A stretch of 64,000 nucleotides of DNA from assembly GCA_903842505.1 (NCBI GenBank), contig CAIMMI010000198.1, positions 1 through 64,000 of the forward strand, written 5' to 3'. Origin of the DNA: an uncultured Verrucomicrobiota bacterium. GTDB lineage: Bacteria > Verrucomicrobiota > Verrucomicrobiia > Limisphaerales > UBA9464. Shown here one piece after another: positions 46,789-56,856 of the stretch. The translations under genes were made by a program, and so were the position numbers. Numbering within the stretch: position 1 is the stretch's first letter; every line of letters begins with the position of its first letter. The notes beneath the pieces are model-generated. The model made no database searches. It was not told the origin of the DNA and saw nothing but the letters and a program-made list of their open reading frames with translations.

Positions 46789-49298
46789 CAAGGCAACGGA
46801 ACCACGCGCAGGACCCGGACCTCTGCTCCCACCGTCACCGGCCAGAACGCTGGCACCGCACTCGTCGTCACCTCGCCCAACGGCGCCCAGGTGAGGACGC
46901 CCGCCTGCAACGACGACGCTTCCTCGACCCGATACCGATGTCCGGGACGACCCTCGATCCGCAGATGGTAACCACCCTGCGACTGCCGCTCGATCCGGAC
47001 CTCCGCCTGACGACTCACCAACGTAAACTCGTCCAGCAACCGGTTGCTCGAGTCATACGTCTCCCAAGTCATCCGACGCCCGTTCACGCTCATGATGTCG
47101 AAGTGGTACTGGCTGTACTCCACCTTCACGTGCGGCCAGAACGCGACGCGCTGGGTGTCCAGTGCCCCGCCGCCGCCGCCGCTGACGACATAGACCACGC
47201 CATTCGTTGTTCCCCGGGTGTAGGCATGCTCGTGTCCGCAGATCACCAGATCCACCCCTTGGCTCCGGAAGAGCGGCACCCACTCGTTGATCACGAACGG
47301 TTCCTGCGTGTGCCCGCCGCCGTTCCAGAACTGGCTCCAGGGCGGCTTGTGGAAGCAGACCACGCGGAACGCCGCCCGCTGCGTCTCCGGTCGCGCCAAC
47401 TCCGCCCGCAGCCAGTTCAACTGCTCGGGCGACGTGGTCCCGTCAGCCTCGGAATCCAGGAAGATGAATCGCGAGTTCCCGAAGTCGAAGGCGTACCACG
47501 ACTCGTTCCCGGGCAGCGCGCTGTACGCATACGCGAGCGCATGTTCCCCATCGTGGTTTCCCCGCGCGAAGATCACCGGCGTCGTCTGCGCCGCATCCAG
47601 GTGCTCGAGCGGCTTGAACCAATAGTCATTCCACTCCGACAGCGAGTTGCCGCTGTTCACCATGTCCCCTGCCACACAGATCATGTCGGGTGCATGCCTC
47701 AGGATGTTCGCCACGTGCGTCCGCAAGGTTCCCGTCCCCGAGTGGTTGTCTCCCCACCAGGCCGTCACGAACGGCGTCTCCGGCCGCGGAGCCGTCCGGA
47801 ATCGATAGGACCCCGATACCGTAGCGCCGTTGCGCACCCGGTACACGTACTCGGTCTCTGCATCCAACCCCGTGATGACCGCCCGATGGACGAAGTGACT
47901 TGAGTCGATCTGCAGCGTCTCCACCCGCGTCCAGGTCCGTTCGGACACGTCTCCCACACCCCACTCCACCATCGGTTCCGCCAGGTTGTGCGACGTCTCC
48001 CAGATCAACGTCATCGCGTCCGTCCGCACGCCCTGAAGCATTGGCTTCTTCGTCAGCAGGGGTGGCGGCACCACGCCCGGGGCCACCCTCAACCGCACGT
48101 CCAGGTCGTCCGCCATGCTGTCATTGTCCGCGTCCCGCCGATGTCGTCCCACCACCTCCAGATGCAACTTCCGCGTCCCCGGCGGCAGCACCGCTGTGAG
48201 CCTCCGCTGCAGCCACACGCTGTCTGCGGCCACCATGCAGCGGACCGAAGAGATCTCCCGTTCTGCCGCATCGACGAAGGCCACCCGGTAGAAGACCTGA
48301 TCGTCAAAGACGCCGGCACCATACCAGTTCCGCAGCCACGCCTCCGACTCGAGGACCGCCCCCCGCAGTTCGTTGGTCGAGAATCCGTCCAAAGGAATCA
48401 CCTGACGCAGGACCATGTCTCCGGGACGGTTGATGCCCCCGTGGAGGAACCGGCTTCCGCCGTGGGAACTCCCCTTGGCAACTCCGGTCAAGCGCACGGC
48501 CGGCCGACCCGCCGCCGTCATCCAACCGGCAAAAAGCCCCTCGAAGCCGCCGTTCGTCTGGAGCGATTGACCGAAGAGCGGATTGCTCGGTGGGATCGAC
48601 GTGGAGGGAATTCCGGCGGCGGTCGGGCCACCCAGTGACAGGATTTCGGAATCGCTCAGCGCCTGATCCCGCAATTGGACCGAGTTGACCAGACCCGGGG
48701 CGTTTTCCTGATTGTTGTCGGCGAACAGCAGGAAGCTCGGCCCAAGCGAGAAACGTCCATCCACGGTCAATCCACCCAACTGCTGTGCCGGCGTACCGTT
48801 GATGTAGCTTCGGTACGTGCCACCCACGCAATCCACCACCAGCGCCAACCTCGCCCACACCCCATCCGGGACCCGACCGCCGTACACGCCGGAAATCCCG
48901 ATCCGCTCAGCCGGATCGATGAACCAGTCCCCATCGTCCGTGTTGGCGGGATTGCTCTGCAAGAGCGCCGCCCATCCCGACGGACGGCTCGGCGTGTTGA
49001 GATCGACGATCAGTGTGTACTGGTTCAGCCGTGTTCCGCCGCCGTTGCCGCCCAGCGCATGCGTCGCCCGGAAATGCGTCCCGCGTCCAAAACTCGCCAC
49101 GCCCGCCGACACCCCGCCGATGGAAGACGTCGTCCACGTCCCCTGCGGAGAAACCGCCGGAAGGGACGCCCCCGACATCAGCGCTGTCCCACCCGACGCG
49201 GACGCAAGGCTGCCATTGAAATCCCACTGCTCCAACCCGGCGGCCCGGACGGACGCCGCTCCCAGCCAAAACCCCATTCCCCAGCCCATCCATCGCAT
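46788..49298 (-). CDS. secreted LamG/FN3-containing purple-acid-phosphatase-like metallophosphoesterase
   Basis: 836 aa from ATG 49298 (signal peptide MRWMGWGMGFWLGAASVRAAG). LamG/concanavalin-like domain (about 25-230; QWDFNGSLASAS, WARLALVVD); a second beta region; a purple-acid-phosphatase N-terminal FN3 domain (about 430-510; SLxxI pattern, VRTDAMTLIWET, ITGLDAETEYVYRVR); and the metallophosphoesterase domain with WGDNHSG near 513, VAGDMVNSG, ARGNHDGEH, FHKPPWS and ICGHEHAYTRG near 687. The last 70 residues form the shared C-terminal module (RIEGRPGHRYRVEEAS... RVVPLP). Extracellular phosphomonoesterase is the inferred role. Translationally coupled to the TPR gene. Confidence 0.88.
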   Translation of the reverse strand: MRWMGWGMGFWLGAASVRAAGLEQWDFNGSLASASGGTALMSGASLPAVSPQGTWTTSSIGGVSAGVASFGRGTHFRATHALGGNGGGTRLNQYTLIVDLNTPSRPSGWAALLQSNPANTDDGDWFIDPAERIGISGVYGGRVPDGVWARLALVVDCVGGTYRSYINGTPAQQLGGLTVDGRFSLGPSFLLFADNNQENAPGLVNSVQLRDQALSDSEILSLGGPTAAGIPSTSIPPSNPLFGQSLQTNGGFEGLFAGWMTAAGRPAVRLTGVAKGSSHGGSRFLHGGINRPGDMVLRQVIPLDGFSTNELRGAVLESEAWLRNWYGAGVFDDQVFYRVAFVDAAEREISSVRCMVAADSVWLQRRLTAVLPPGTRKLHLEVVGRHRRDADNDSMADDLDVRLRVAPGVVPPPLLTKKPMLQGVRTDAMTLIWETSHNLAEPMVEWGVGDVSERTWTRVETLQIDSSHFVHRAVITGLDAETEYVYRVRNGATVSGSYRFRTAPRPETPFVTAWWGDNHSGTGTLRTHVANILRHAPDMICVAGDMVNSGNSLSEWNDYWFKPLEHLDAAQTTPVIFARGNHDGEHALAYAYSALPGNESWYAFDFGNSRFIFLDSEADGTTSPEQLNWLRAELARPETQRAAFRVVCFHKPPWSQFWNGGGHTQEPFVINEWVPLFRSQGVDLVICGHEHAYTRGTTNGVVYVVSGGGGGALDTQRVAFWPHVKVEYSQYHFDIMSVNGRRMTWETYDSSNRLLDEFTLVSRQAEVRIERQSQGGYHLRIEGRPGHRYRVEEASSLQAGVLTWAPLGEVTTSAVPAFWPVTVGAEVRVLRVVPLP

Positions 49299-49390
49299 CG
49301 GCTCATCAACCCAGCCCGCAACCGCGGCGTCCATGCGGAATTGCGTCCTCCGGACCACGGTGGGGCATCCTGACACTGCCGCTAGGCGAG

Positions 49391-49430
49391 GGGTGGGGCG
49401 AGGCGGGCAACTCTCACGCCTGCGTCGTGA
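49391..49430. repeat. GGGTGGGGCGAG repeat fragment
   Basis: GGTGGGGCGAG (49392-49402), the same 11-base string that bounds the larger elements at 50191-50324 and begins the one at 53401. Here only one end is present, followed by a short CGGGCAACTCTCACGCC. Lies in the 144-bp gap between the phosphatase-like and PRC-barrel genes. Confidence 0.6.
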
Positions 49431-49442
49431 GGCCATCCCGGC

Positions 49443-50042
49443 TCACTTCAACCGCTGGACCTCCGTCTTGGTCAACTTCATGAAGATCGTCGATTTCGGG
49501 TGCTGGATCGATTCGACCTTGCCCACGGGCACGTCGACTTCCTTGCCCACATTCCAGGGCCCCGTGGCGACGGAAATCCGGCGGATCGCCCAACTGGCGT
49601 CGTTCACCAGGAAGCCCGACACCGTTCCAATCAGGCCGTCCTCCGCTTCGACCGAGTAGCCCGCCACGGCCTTCGTGCTGCGCAGGTGCGATTCCACCGG
49701 GGTCAGGTTGGTTCGGCCTTCCCAGTAGTCCGGCCAGTCGTAGTACCGGTTGTAGAGCGACTCATAGTCCCGGGTCACCGGACCGTCCGGGACCAACGCA
49801 GGACTGCCCTCCACCTGCTTGCGGGTGAGGCCGACCCGAAGGCTCTTCACCGCCGGATCGGATTGGCCGAAGCTCTGCGGGGAAATCAGGACCTTCCGGC
49901 CAGCCAACCACTCGCCGGTCTCGACCATCAGGTACCGGACAGCCCAGGAGATATCGTCAAAATAGAGGTCGGTAACCAGTCCGAGTTCCCCGTCTGTCCC
50001 GGCAATCCGGTGACCGTAAAGTTCCGTGGCGTTCTGCAGCAT
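49443..50042 (-). CDS. protein with two PRC-barrel domains
   Basis: 199 aa from ATG 50042. Two PRC-barrel beta-domains: residues about 7-70 (ELYGHRIAGTDGELGLVTDLYFDDISWAVRYLMVETG) and 110-185 (AVAGYSVEAEDGLIGTVSGFLVNDASWAIRRISVATG). PRC-barrel proteins bind RNA or photosynthetic complexes in other groups; in many heterotrophs they are small soil-stress proteins of unknown role. No signal or membrane segment. The coding frame continues upstream to 50102 but is not supported by family sequence. Confidence 0.85.
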   Translation of the reverse strand: MLQNATELYGHRIAGTDGELGLVTDLYFDDISWAVRYLMVETGEWLAGRKVLISPQSFGQSDPAVKSLRVGLTRKQVEGSPALVPDGPVTRDYESLYNRYYDWPDYWEGRTNLTPVESHLRSTKAVAGYSVEAEDGLIGTVSGFLVNDASWAIRRISVATGPWNVGKEVDVPVGKVESIQHPKSTIFMKLTKTEVQRLK

Positions 50043-50190
50043 GGCCTGTGTATTCCCGAGTCCTGATCCTGAAGGAGCGGATCCGGCTTCTCGGCGAACC
50101 ACGATGACCGGAACCGCTCCCCCAGTTCACGACGATGCCGGATCGGGGAAGCCATACCTATGGGGTGATACCCGCCCCTGCCCAAAAACG

Positions 50191-50324
50191 GGTGGGGCGA
50201 GATTCCGTCGAGCCGCCTCAGAGTTGGAAGTTCTCAGATTCAAGTTTGAAGCGGCAGCCCGGCTCGAAACTGGAATCTTGAAACTCGGAATCCTGCGGCG
50301 GCTCGTGCGCACCCTCGCCCCACC
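50191..50324. repeat. 134-bp nested palindrome bounded by GGTGGGGCGAG / CTCGCCCCACC
   Basis: Outer 11-bp perfect inverted ends (50191-50201, 50314-50324) enclose inner arms CGAGCCGCC (50209-50217) and GGCGGCTCG (50297-50305), and a centre with TCTCAGATTCAAGTTTGAAG (50232, also at 15386) and GAAACTGGAATCTTGAAAC. It can fold into one long cruciform. The first 25 bases after 50191 match 53401-53425 with one change. The flanking parts of the 321-bp gap 50043-50363 carry nothing else I can name. Confidence 0.75.
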
Positions 50325-50363
50325 GCTCGCACCGGGACGGTGCCAAGGTGCGCGCTCCCAGCC

Positions 50364-51215
50364 TTAGCTGACGAATTCCAGCGGCGGCGCCTTTGGCAGG
50401 ACACCCAACGCCTGTCCCCGATTGAGGAACCGACGGATGCTCTCCCGTCCCTTCTCGCCGTAGTCGAGCGTCCAGTGGTTCACGTACATGCCCACGAATT
50501 GATCCGCCAGGTCGATCCCCATGTCGCGAGCCCACTGCATCGCATGTGCGACGGCCTCCGGCCGATGATCCAGGCTGAACTGGATGCTCGCGGTCAGCAC
50601 GTCCGAGATGCGCTTCCGGAGCGCCGGCGCGTGGCGTTTGTGGATGACGTTTCCACCCAGAGGCAGCGGCAGGCCGTCATTCTCGCTTCCCCACCAGATG
50701 CCGAGATCGGCACACAGATGAAGTCCCTCGTTCCGGTACGTCAGTTGCCCCTCGTGGATGATCAGGCCCACGTCCGCACGCCCATCCTTCACCGCGGCGA
50801 AGATCTCATCGAACGGCACGACGATGAATTGGATCTCCGACGCCGGCCGCCCCAGCCACAGCTGCAAGGCCAGGAACGCACTGGTCATCAATCCCGGAAC
50901 CGCGATCCGCTTCCCCGCAACCTCGTCGCGGGTGTGGGCCTGTTTGGCCACAAGCATCGGGCCATAACCGTCACCCATGCTCGCCCCGCTCGGAAGCAGC
51001 GCGTAGGTCTCGCTGACGTAGGCATAGGCGTGGATCGAGATGGCCGAGATGTCCAATTCGCCCCGAACCGCGCGCTCGTTGAGCGTCTGGATGTCCTGGA
51101 GGATGTGCTCGAACTCGAGTCCCGGCGTTGCAATGAGGCCCCGGGCGAGCCCGTAAAACATGAAGGCATCGTCCGGATCCGGCGAGTGCCCCAGCGTCAA
51201 CTTGAGTGTATCCAT
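50364..51215 (-). CDS. mqnD: 1,4-dihydroxy-6-naphthoate synthase (futalosine menaquinone pathway)
   Basis: 283 aa from ATG 51215 (MDTLKLTLGHSPDPDDAFMFYGLARG). The HSPDPDDAFMFYGL signature and the solute-binding-protein-like fold (GELDISAISIHAYAYVSETY, RIAVPGLMTSAFLALQLWLG, DVGLIIHEGQLTY) identify MqnD, which converts cyclic de-hypoxanthine futalosine to 1,4-dihydroxy-6-naphthoate. Its presence means menaquinone is made by the futalosine route. Ends 16 bp after the S46 peptidase on the same strand. Confidence 0.92.
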   Translation of the reverse strand: MDTLKLTLGHSPDPDDAFMFYGLARGLIATPGLEFEHILQDIQTLNERAVRGELDISAISIHAYAYVSETYALLPSGASMGDGYGPMLVAKQAHTRDEVAGKRIAVPGLMTSAFLALQLWLGRPASEIQFIVVPFDEIFAAVKDGRADVGLIIHEGQLTYRNEGLHLCADLGIWWGSENDGLPLPLGGNVIHKRHAPALRKRISDVLTASIQFSLDHRPEAVAHAMQWARDMGIDLADQFVGMYVNHWTLDYGEKGRESIRRFLNRGQALGVLPKAPPLEFVS

Positions 51216-51231
51216 CGTGATTGTTTTTCGT

Positions 51232-53316
51232 TCAGCCCTTGCGACGACCCTTGATGAGTTCGTCGACCAACACACCGGCCCCGTAAACTTTCCGCAGCGA
51301 TTCGAGGATGCCCGCACTGTGCACCGACAGGGATCGCGCCTGCTTCTCCTCAAACGCAAAATCCAGGACCAGCGATTGGATGTTTCCGTCGAAGATGATC
51401 CCGACGAATTCGCCCGCCCGGTTCACCACCGGACTCCCGGAGTTGCCGCCAATGATGTCGTGGGTGGCAACGAAGTTGAACGGCACATTGCCGTCGATCG
51501 CCCGGCGCTTGTCGACCCACCGCTTCGGCAGGTCGAACGGCGGCCGGTATTCCATGCTCGCCGCGCGTTCATACAGGCCGGACACCACCGTAAATGGAGG
51601 CACCGACTTACCGTTTTCCTCGTATCCCTTCACCACGCCATACGACAACCGCAGCGTGAAGGTCGCGTCGGGATAGCTGCTGGCTCCTTCCAGCGCGAAG
51701 CGGGCCTTCGCAATGGCGGCGTGTCCCTGCCGCTTGGCCTCGTCCAGGGACTCCAGCTTGCGCCGCACCTCCCGCGCATCCCCATCGACGATCCTCGCCA
51801 GTTCGATCATCGGATCCTTTGAGGCACCCACCGCCGCTGCCCCACCCTGGTAGAGCCGGCGTCGCTCGGCGACGTCCACCAATCGGCTGCCCTGGAGGAG
51901 CTCCGTTGCCCGAGCCCGCGGCGACTTGCCCGCCAGGACCCGCTGCACCAAGGAATCCCCGTAGCCCAGCTTCTCCGCCAGGAAGGTCAGGCTGTCGGAG
52001 AGCGTCAGGATCTCGAGATCGGCATGGATCGGCTTGTCCGAGAACAACTCCATCTCGAACGATTCGCGGCCCGCCTCCGCGTACTCCCGCAACCGTTCGC
52101 CGTTCGGCTTGGCAAATTCCTCGGAACCGCGGAGCAGGCTCCGCGCAATCCCGAAAAGGTCGCTCGAGAAACCGTGCCCGCTTTCCAGCAGGCGCGCCTT
52201 CAGGGCGATCTGGCGGATTTCCGACTGCGCCTCGGAGATCTTCTGATAGGCGGTCTTGGCGGCGAGCAATTCATCCTGACCTTCCAGCCGCGCGCGGAAC
52301 GCCTTCTCCGCCTCAACCTTCGCCCCCATGATCGCCGGATCGTAGAGCCCAGCGTGCCCTCCATCCCGCGCCTTCCGCGAATTCTGGATCCCGAAAAGCT
52401 CATCCTTCGCCCGCCTCCCATTCTCGGCACTTCGCTGGCTCCACGAGTTCAGGAGCACCTCCCGACGCTTCAGGAACTCCAACGTGTACGGGAACTGAAA
52501 GTCCCGCAGGTATTCCAACTCAGCCACCGTCAGCAGCCGACTCGTCCGCCCCGGGTGTCCTGACACAAACGTCAATTCGCCCGGTGCCGCGCCTGCCTTC
52601 GACCACTTCAGATGGTGCGGTACCCGCGCCGGCTTGCCGTCCTCGTAGACCCGGAAAAAGCACACATCCAGGTTGAAGCGCGGGTACTCGAAGTTATCGG
52701 GATCCCCGCCGAAAAACGCCACCTGTTGCTCCGGTGCGAACACCAACCGGACATCCGTGTACTTCTTGAACCGGTACAGATGATAGACCCCGCCCTGGTA
52801 CAGGGTGACCACGTCGCTCCTCAGCCCCGTCTTTTCCAGCGACGCCTTCTCAAGCTCCGCCATCACCCGGCGCCGGGCCTTGAACGCCTCCTCCGCAGAC
52901 GCCCCAGCTGGCACCGCGGCATTCACCCGCGCCGTCACATCTTCGATCGATTGCAGGACGTTGAGCTCCAGATCCACACACCGGACTTCCTCGGCCGGCG
53001 TCCGCGCCTGAAAGCCATCGCGCAAATAGTTCTTCTTCTCGGATGACAGCTTCTGCAGCGCATCGGCCCCCACGTGGTGGTTCGACAGGACCAACCCGTC
53101 CTCCGACACGAACGACCCCGATCCGCCTGAATTGAACCGGACCGACGACTTCATCAGGTGATCCAGCCATTCCGACGTCAGCTCGAATCCGTATCGGGAC
53201 CGGATCTGCTCGCGGGGCGGATTGGTGTACAACCACATCCCTTCATCCGATCGGACGGATTGGGACAGAGCCACGGCCGCACAGGCCGCCACAAGCCAAC
53301 GATTCGTCGTGCGCAT
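51232..53316 (-). CDS. S46-family dipeptidyl peptidase (DPP7-like)
   Basis: 694 aa from ATG 53316 with a signal peptide (MRTTNRWLVAACAAVALSQSVRSD). Serine-protease triad in the S46 arrangement: His in LVLSNHHVGADALQ (near residue 76), Asp in FEYPRFNLDVCFFRVY, Ser in GGNSGSPVV (near 625). The region GEFVGIIFDGNIQSLVLD follows the Ser by 18 residues with Gly at the position that is Gly in DPP7 and Arg in DPP11 (family knowledge), so a preference for hydrophobic rather than acidic P1 residues is likely. It removes dipeptides from peptides in the periplasm or outer membrane. Typical length. Confidence 0.9.
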   Translation of the reverse strand: MRTTNRWLVAACAAVALSQSVRSDEGMWLYTNPPREQIRSRYGFELTSEWLDHLMKSSVRFNSGGSGSFVSEDGLVLSNHHVGADALQKLSSEKKNYLRDGFQARTPAEEVRCVDLELNVLQSIEDVTARVNAAVPAGASAEEAFKARRRVMAELEKASLEKTGLRSDVVTLYQGGVYHLYRFKKYTDVRLVFAPEQQVAFFGGDPDNFEYPRFNLDVCFFRVYEDGKPARVPHHLKWSKAGAAPGELTFVSGHPGRTSRLLTVAELEYLRDFQFPYTLEFLKRREVLLNSWSQRSAENGRRAKDELFGIQNSRKARDGGHAGLYDPAIMGAKVEAEKAFRARLEGQDELLAAKTAYQKISEAQSEIRQIALKARLLESGHGFSSDLFGIARSLLRGSEEFAKPNGERLREYAEAGRESFEMELFSDKPIHADLEILTLSDSLTFLAEKLGYGDSLVQRVLAGKSPRARATELLQGSRLVDVAERRRLYQGGAAAVGASKDPMIELARIVDGDAREVRRKLESLDEAKRQGHAAIAKARFALEGASSYPDATFTLRLSYGVVKGYEENGKSVPPFTVVSGLYERAASMEYRPPFDLPKRWVDKRRAIDGNVPFNFVATHDIIGGNSGSPVVNRAGEFVGIIFDGNIQSLVLDFAFEEKQARSLSVHSAGILESLRKVYGAGVLVDELIKGRRKG

Positions 53317-53373
53317 GACAGCTGCACGTTGGTCGCGAACCCTCCGCCCGGCAAGCGCGGGAAGTTTCGCACC

Positions 53374-53425
53374 GCCCCACCCACGCGAACGCCTCACAGG
53401 GGTGGGGCGAGACTCCGTCGAGCCG
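53374..53425. repeat. GCCCCACCC...GGGTGGGGC repeat
   Basis: Inverted arms GCCCCACCC (53374-53382) and GGGTGGGGC (53400-53408) with a 17-base loop, followed by GAGACTCCGTCGAGCCG. GGTGGGGCGAG plus the following 14 bases match 50191-50215 with a single change. Lies between the S46 gene start and the end of the DUF554-like gene. Confidence 0.65.
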
Positions 53426-53440
53426 TTGCAGAGAGGGATT

Positions 53441-54151
53441 CTACCGCCAGAACCAAGCGATGACCGAGGCGACCCCGGCAGCCAAAGCCAGATTCGCGAG
53501 TGGCACGGGTCTCAATCGGAACAGCATCAACGGCAGCGTGAGCCAGACGAGTCCCGACACGACCAGGAAGACACCGACTACCCCCCTCGACTCCATCGCC
53601 ACCCGTCCGCTCGCCCCAGCCCAGAGCAGCAACCCGTGAACCGTCGTCGACCCCAGCACGGTCAGCACCCGTGGCAGTCGCGGCCCCTTCGGCAACCCCA
53701 GCAACGTGACCCCATCCAGCACCGCCTTCCAGACGAGCAACCGCCCATCGTCCGTCAGTCCCGAGGCCACCGCCGCCAACCAACCCGCCGGATTCAGAAC
53801 CAGCAAGACCAGCAAAAGGCGCAGCGCGGATCCGATCGGTAGCACCGCCAGTTGGCCCAGACGACCTGCCGCATCCTGAACCTCCGAGTTGACCCAGCGT
53901 TGGAACCGGATCACCCGTCCCAACAAACCAGCCCCGAGCAATCCCAGGATCGTGCATCCTGCCAACCTCCAGCCACCCCCGCTGTTCAACCGGATTCCTT
54001 CCACTCCCTGCCACACCGCCAGCAGGACTGCCGTCACCGCCAACGAAGGAACCAGCCAGCGCTGCCGCGGAATCGCGGATCGCAACCGCTCCCAGGAAGC
54101 GGCAACCGCACAGACGAGAACAACTGCCAGATAAACCCCGATTGCAGGCAC
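53441..54151 (-). CDS. DUF554-like membrane protein
   Basis: 236 aa, six to seven hydrophobic segments. [33 protein letters not shown] resembles the conserved middle of DUF554 (a family of unknown function, typically NPLGxxGAxxxGLTGD...KAxxDG). The match is partial, and the N-terminal half is more divergent than usual, so this is a tentative family call. GTG start at 54151 (GTGCCTGCAATC); no signal other than the first segment. Divergent from mreB. Confidence 0.65.
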   Translation of the reverse strand: MPAIGVYLAVVLVCAVAASWERLRSAIPRQRWLVPSLAVTAVLLAVWQGVEGIRLNSGGGWRLAGCTILGLLGAGLLGRVIRFQRWVNSEVQDAAGRLGQLAVLPIGSALRLLLVLLVLNPAGWLAAVASGLTDDGRLLVWKAVLDGVTLLGLPKGPRLPRVLTVLGSTTVHGLLLWAGASGRVAMESRGVVGVFLVVSGLVWLTLPLMLFRLRPVPLANLALAAGVASVIAWFWR

Positions 54152-54227
54152 CCGCCCACCATCGAACCCACCCCCGATCTCGCCAAATCAATTCAGCCCG
54201 CCTCCTGGTCCCCACGAGCTGGATGAG

Positions 54228-54258
54228 AAGTTCCCAGTCGCCAGATTCCAGATGCCAG
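54228..54258. repeat. dispersed AAGTTCCCAGT repeat upstream of mreB
   Basis: AAGTTCCCAGTCGCCAG, then CCAGATGCCAG (54248-54258). Both strings also occur at 15470-15493, in the same order with a different gap between them. It lies in the 242-bp region between the DUF554-like gene and mreB, which must also hold the mre promoter. Confidence 0.6.
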
Positions 54259-54393
54259 ACCAGACGGAGAGTTTTGGCCCACCGGTTTCCCGATCCGCGC
54301 CCAGACGTCCCATTCACACGTTGTCCACAAGCAGGCCTTGACCATCGCATCCGGAAAGCCCCAGTCTCGCCTCGTGCTGGTTGGGCACGATTC

Positions 54394-55419
<1,026 letters not shown>

Positions 55420-55492
55420 CCCACTCCGCGCATGTCCTCACGGAACTTGATCCCTTCGCCCTGCGTTCGCCCCGGATAGGACGGGACGAACC

Positions 55493-56302
55493 TTGTTCAA
55501 GCGCTCACATTACATTGCCCTTGGCGCCTGTGCGCTGGTCTTGCTGGTCCTTCTGAACCTGCCAGCACCCGCCAGCGCCCGCCTCAAGCTGGCCGTCGGC
55601 GGCGTCTTCCTCCCCCTATTTGGGCTCTCGACGACGTCCGATTCCTTTGTCGATCAGGCGTCCTACCAACTGCTGCCGCGCCAGACGCTCATCTCCGAAT
55701 TGCGCCGACTCGAGGACGAGAACGCCCAACTGCGACTGCTCAGCGCCCATGCCAACGACGCCATCGCGGAGAACAACCGACTCCGCACCCAACTCGGCCT
55801 GCTGCCGCGCGGGCCCTGGAAACACCGGCCGGCTCGAATCGTCGGACGCGATCCCAGCACCTGGTGGCGAACCCTCCTGATCGACTACGGTTCCCGCCAC
55901 GGGGCGAGCCTCAACCAACCGGTGCTGACCGCCGACGGTCTGGTTGGCCGGATCGCCGTGGTGGGGCACAGCCATAGTCAGGTCGCGCTGATCGGAGACT
56001 CCGCGTGCGGAGTTGCCGTGCTCATCGCCGAAACCCGCGATCAGGGAGTGATCAAGGGACCCCAATCGACCGTGGAGTCCGGCATCGTTGAGCTTTCGAC
56101 CTTCCAGCACAGTCCCCAGATCCTGGCTGGGCATACGGTGGTCACCAGCGGGGACGGCGGAATCTTCCCGAAGGGTCTGCCGGTGGGGCGGATCATCGAC
56201 ACGCGCCCGGCCAACGCCGGACTGTTCACCACGGCCCGGATCCGGCTGGGAGCGAACCTCAACCGCCTGGAGGAGGTCTGGGTCCTTCAGTCGAACCCAT
56301 GA
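55493..56302 (+). CDS. mreC: rod-shape-determining protein MreC
   Basis: 269 aa starting at TTG 55493, after AGGACGGGACG. N-terminal membrane segment (residues 8-24), coiled coil (about 65-105; LISELRRLEDENAQLRLLSAHAND), and the C-terminal beta-rich MreC domain (RPARIVGRDPSTWWRTLLIDYGSRHGA, VLTADGLVGRIAVVG, VVTSGDGGIFPKGLPVG). MreC links the cytoskeleton to PBP2 in the periplasm. Stop overlaps mreD start by four bases. Confidence 0.95.
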   Translation: MFKRSHYIALGACALVLLVLLNLPAPASARLKLAVGGVFLPLFGLSTTSDSFVDQASYQLLPRQTLISELRRLEDENAQLRLLSAHANDAIAENNRLRTQLGLLPRGPWKHRPARIVGRDPSTWWRTLLIDYGSRHGASLNQPVLTADGLVGRIAVVGHSHSQVALIGDSACGVAVLIAETRDQGVIKGPQSTVESGIVELSTFQHSPQILAGHTVVTSGDGGIFPKGLPVGRIIDTRPANAGLFTTARIRLGANLNRLEEVWVLQSNP

Positions 56303-56850
56303 CCTGGCTCTCACCCACACTCCTGTTCCTGGTGACCTGGTTGGCCGTGTTCTTCCAGACCGGCATGCTGCCCCTGCGGGTGCTGATCGGAGCACCTCCG
56401 AGCATCCTGCCGGCCATCGTCGTGTACGCGGCGTTCACCCACAGCCTCGCCGTCGTCTCGTTCCTGACCATCGTGGCCGCGCTCTGGGCGGACTCCCTCT
56501 CGGGAAGCCGCCTCGGCACCGGAGTGGCGCCGCTGTTCGTCGTTGGGTTCCTGCTCCATACCCGGCAGCACCTCCTTCTTCGCGAACAACGCTACGCCCA
56601 GTTCTGGCTCGGTTTCGCCAGCGGCGTCGCTGTGCCCGTCGCCCACGCGGGCATTCTCCTGCTCGGCTCGTCGGAACCCGCCGTCGGATGGTTCACGCTG
56701 CGCCAACTCCTCGGGCTGGGGCTCCTCAATGGACTCGCCTGCCCGGCCATCTTCCTCCTGTTTGACGGCCTTCGCGGGACGTTTGAGTACCAACTCGCAG
56801 GCCCGGGTCCCTACACGGCAAACCGCGAAATGAAACGCGGACGCCACTGA
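56299..56850 (+). CDS. mreD: rod-shape-determining membrane protein MreD
   Basis: 183 aa, five to six hydrophobic segments (WLSPTLLFLVTWLAVFFQTG, ILPAIVVYAAFTHSLAVVSFLTIVAALWADSL, FWLGFASGVAVPVAHAGILLL). The acidic residue in the ALWADSL region is in the position conserved in MreD. Overlaps mreC by four bases (ATGA), six bases before mrdA. Part of the elongasome. Confidence 0.9.
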   Translation: MTWLSPTLLFLVTWLAVFFQTGMLPLRVLIGAPPSILPAIVVYAAFTHSLAVVSFLTIVAALWADSLSGSRLGTGVAPLFVVGFLLHTRQHLLLREQRYAQFWLGFASGVAVPVAHAGILLLGSSEPAVGWFTLRQLLGLGLLNGLACPAIFLLFDGLRGTFEYQLAGPGPYTANREMKRGRH

Positions 56851-56856
56851 AATCCG

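Noticed and set aside
50043-50102. N-terminal extension of the PRC-barrel protein to 50102
   Set aside because: Extra residues (MVRREAGSAPSGSG) lack family similarity; the PRC domain begins right after ATG 50042.
53316-53397. N-terminal extension of the S46 peptidase
   Set aside because: The signal peptide starts cleanly at MRTTNRW (53316); the extension is an Arg/Gly-rich reading of a repeat.
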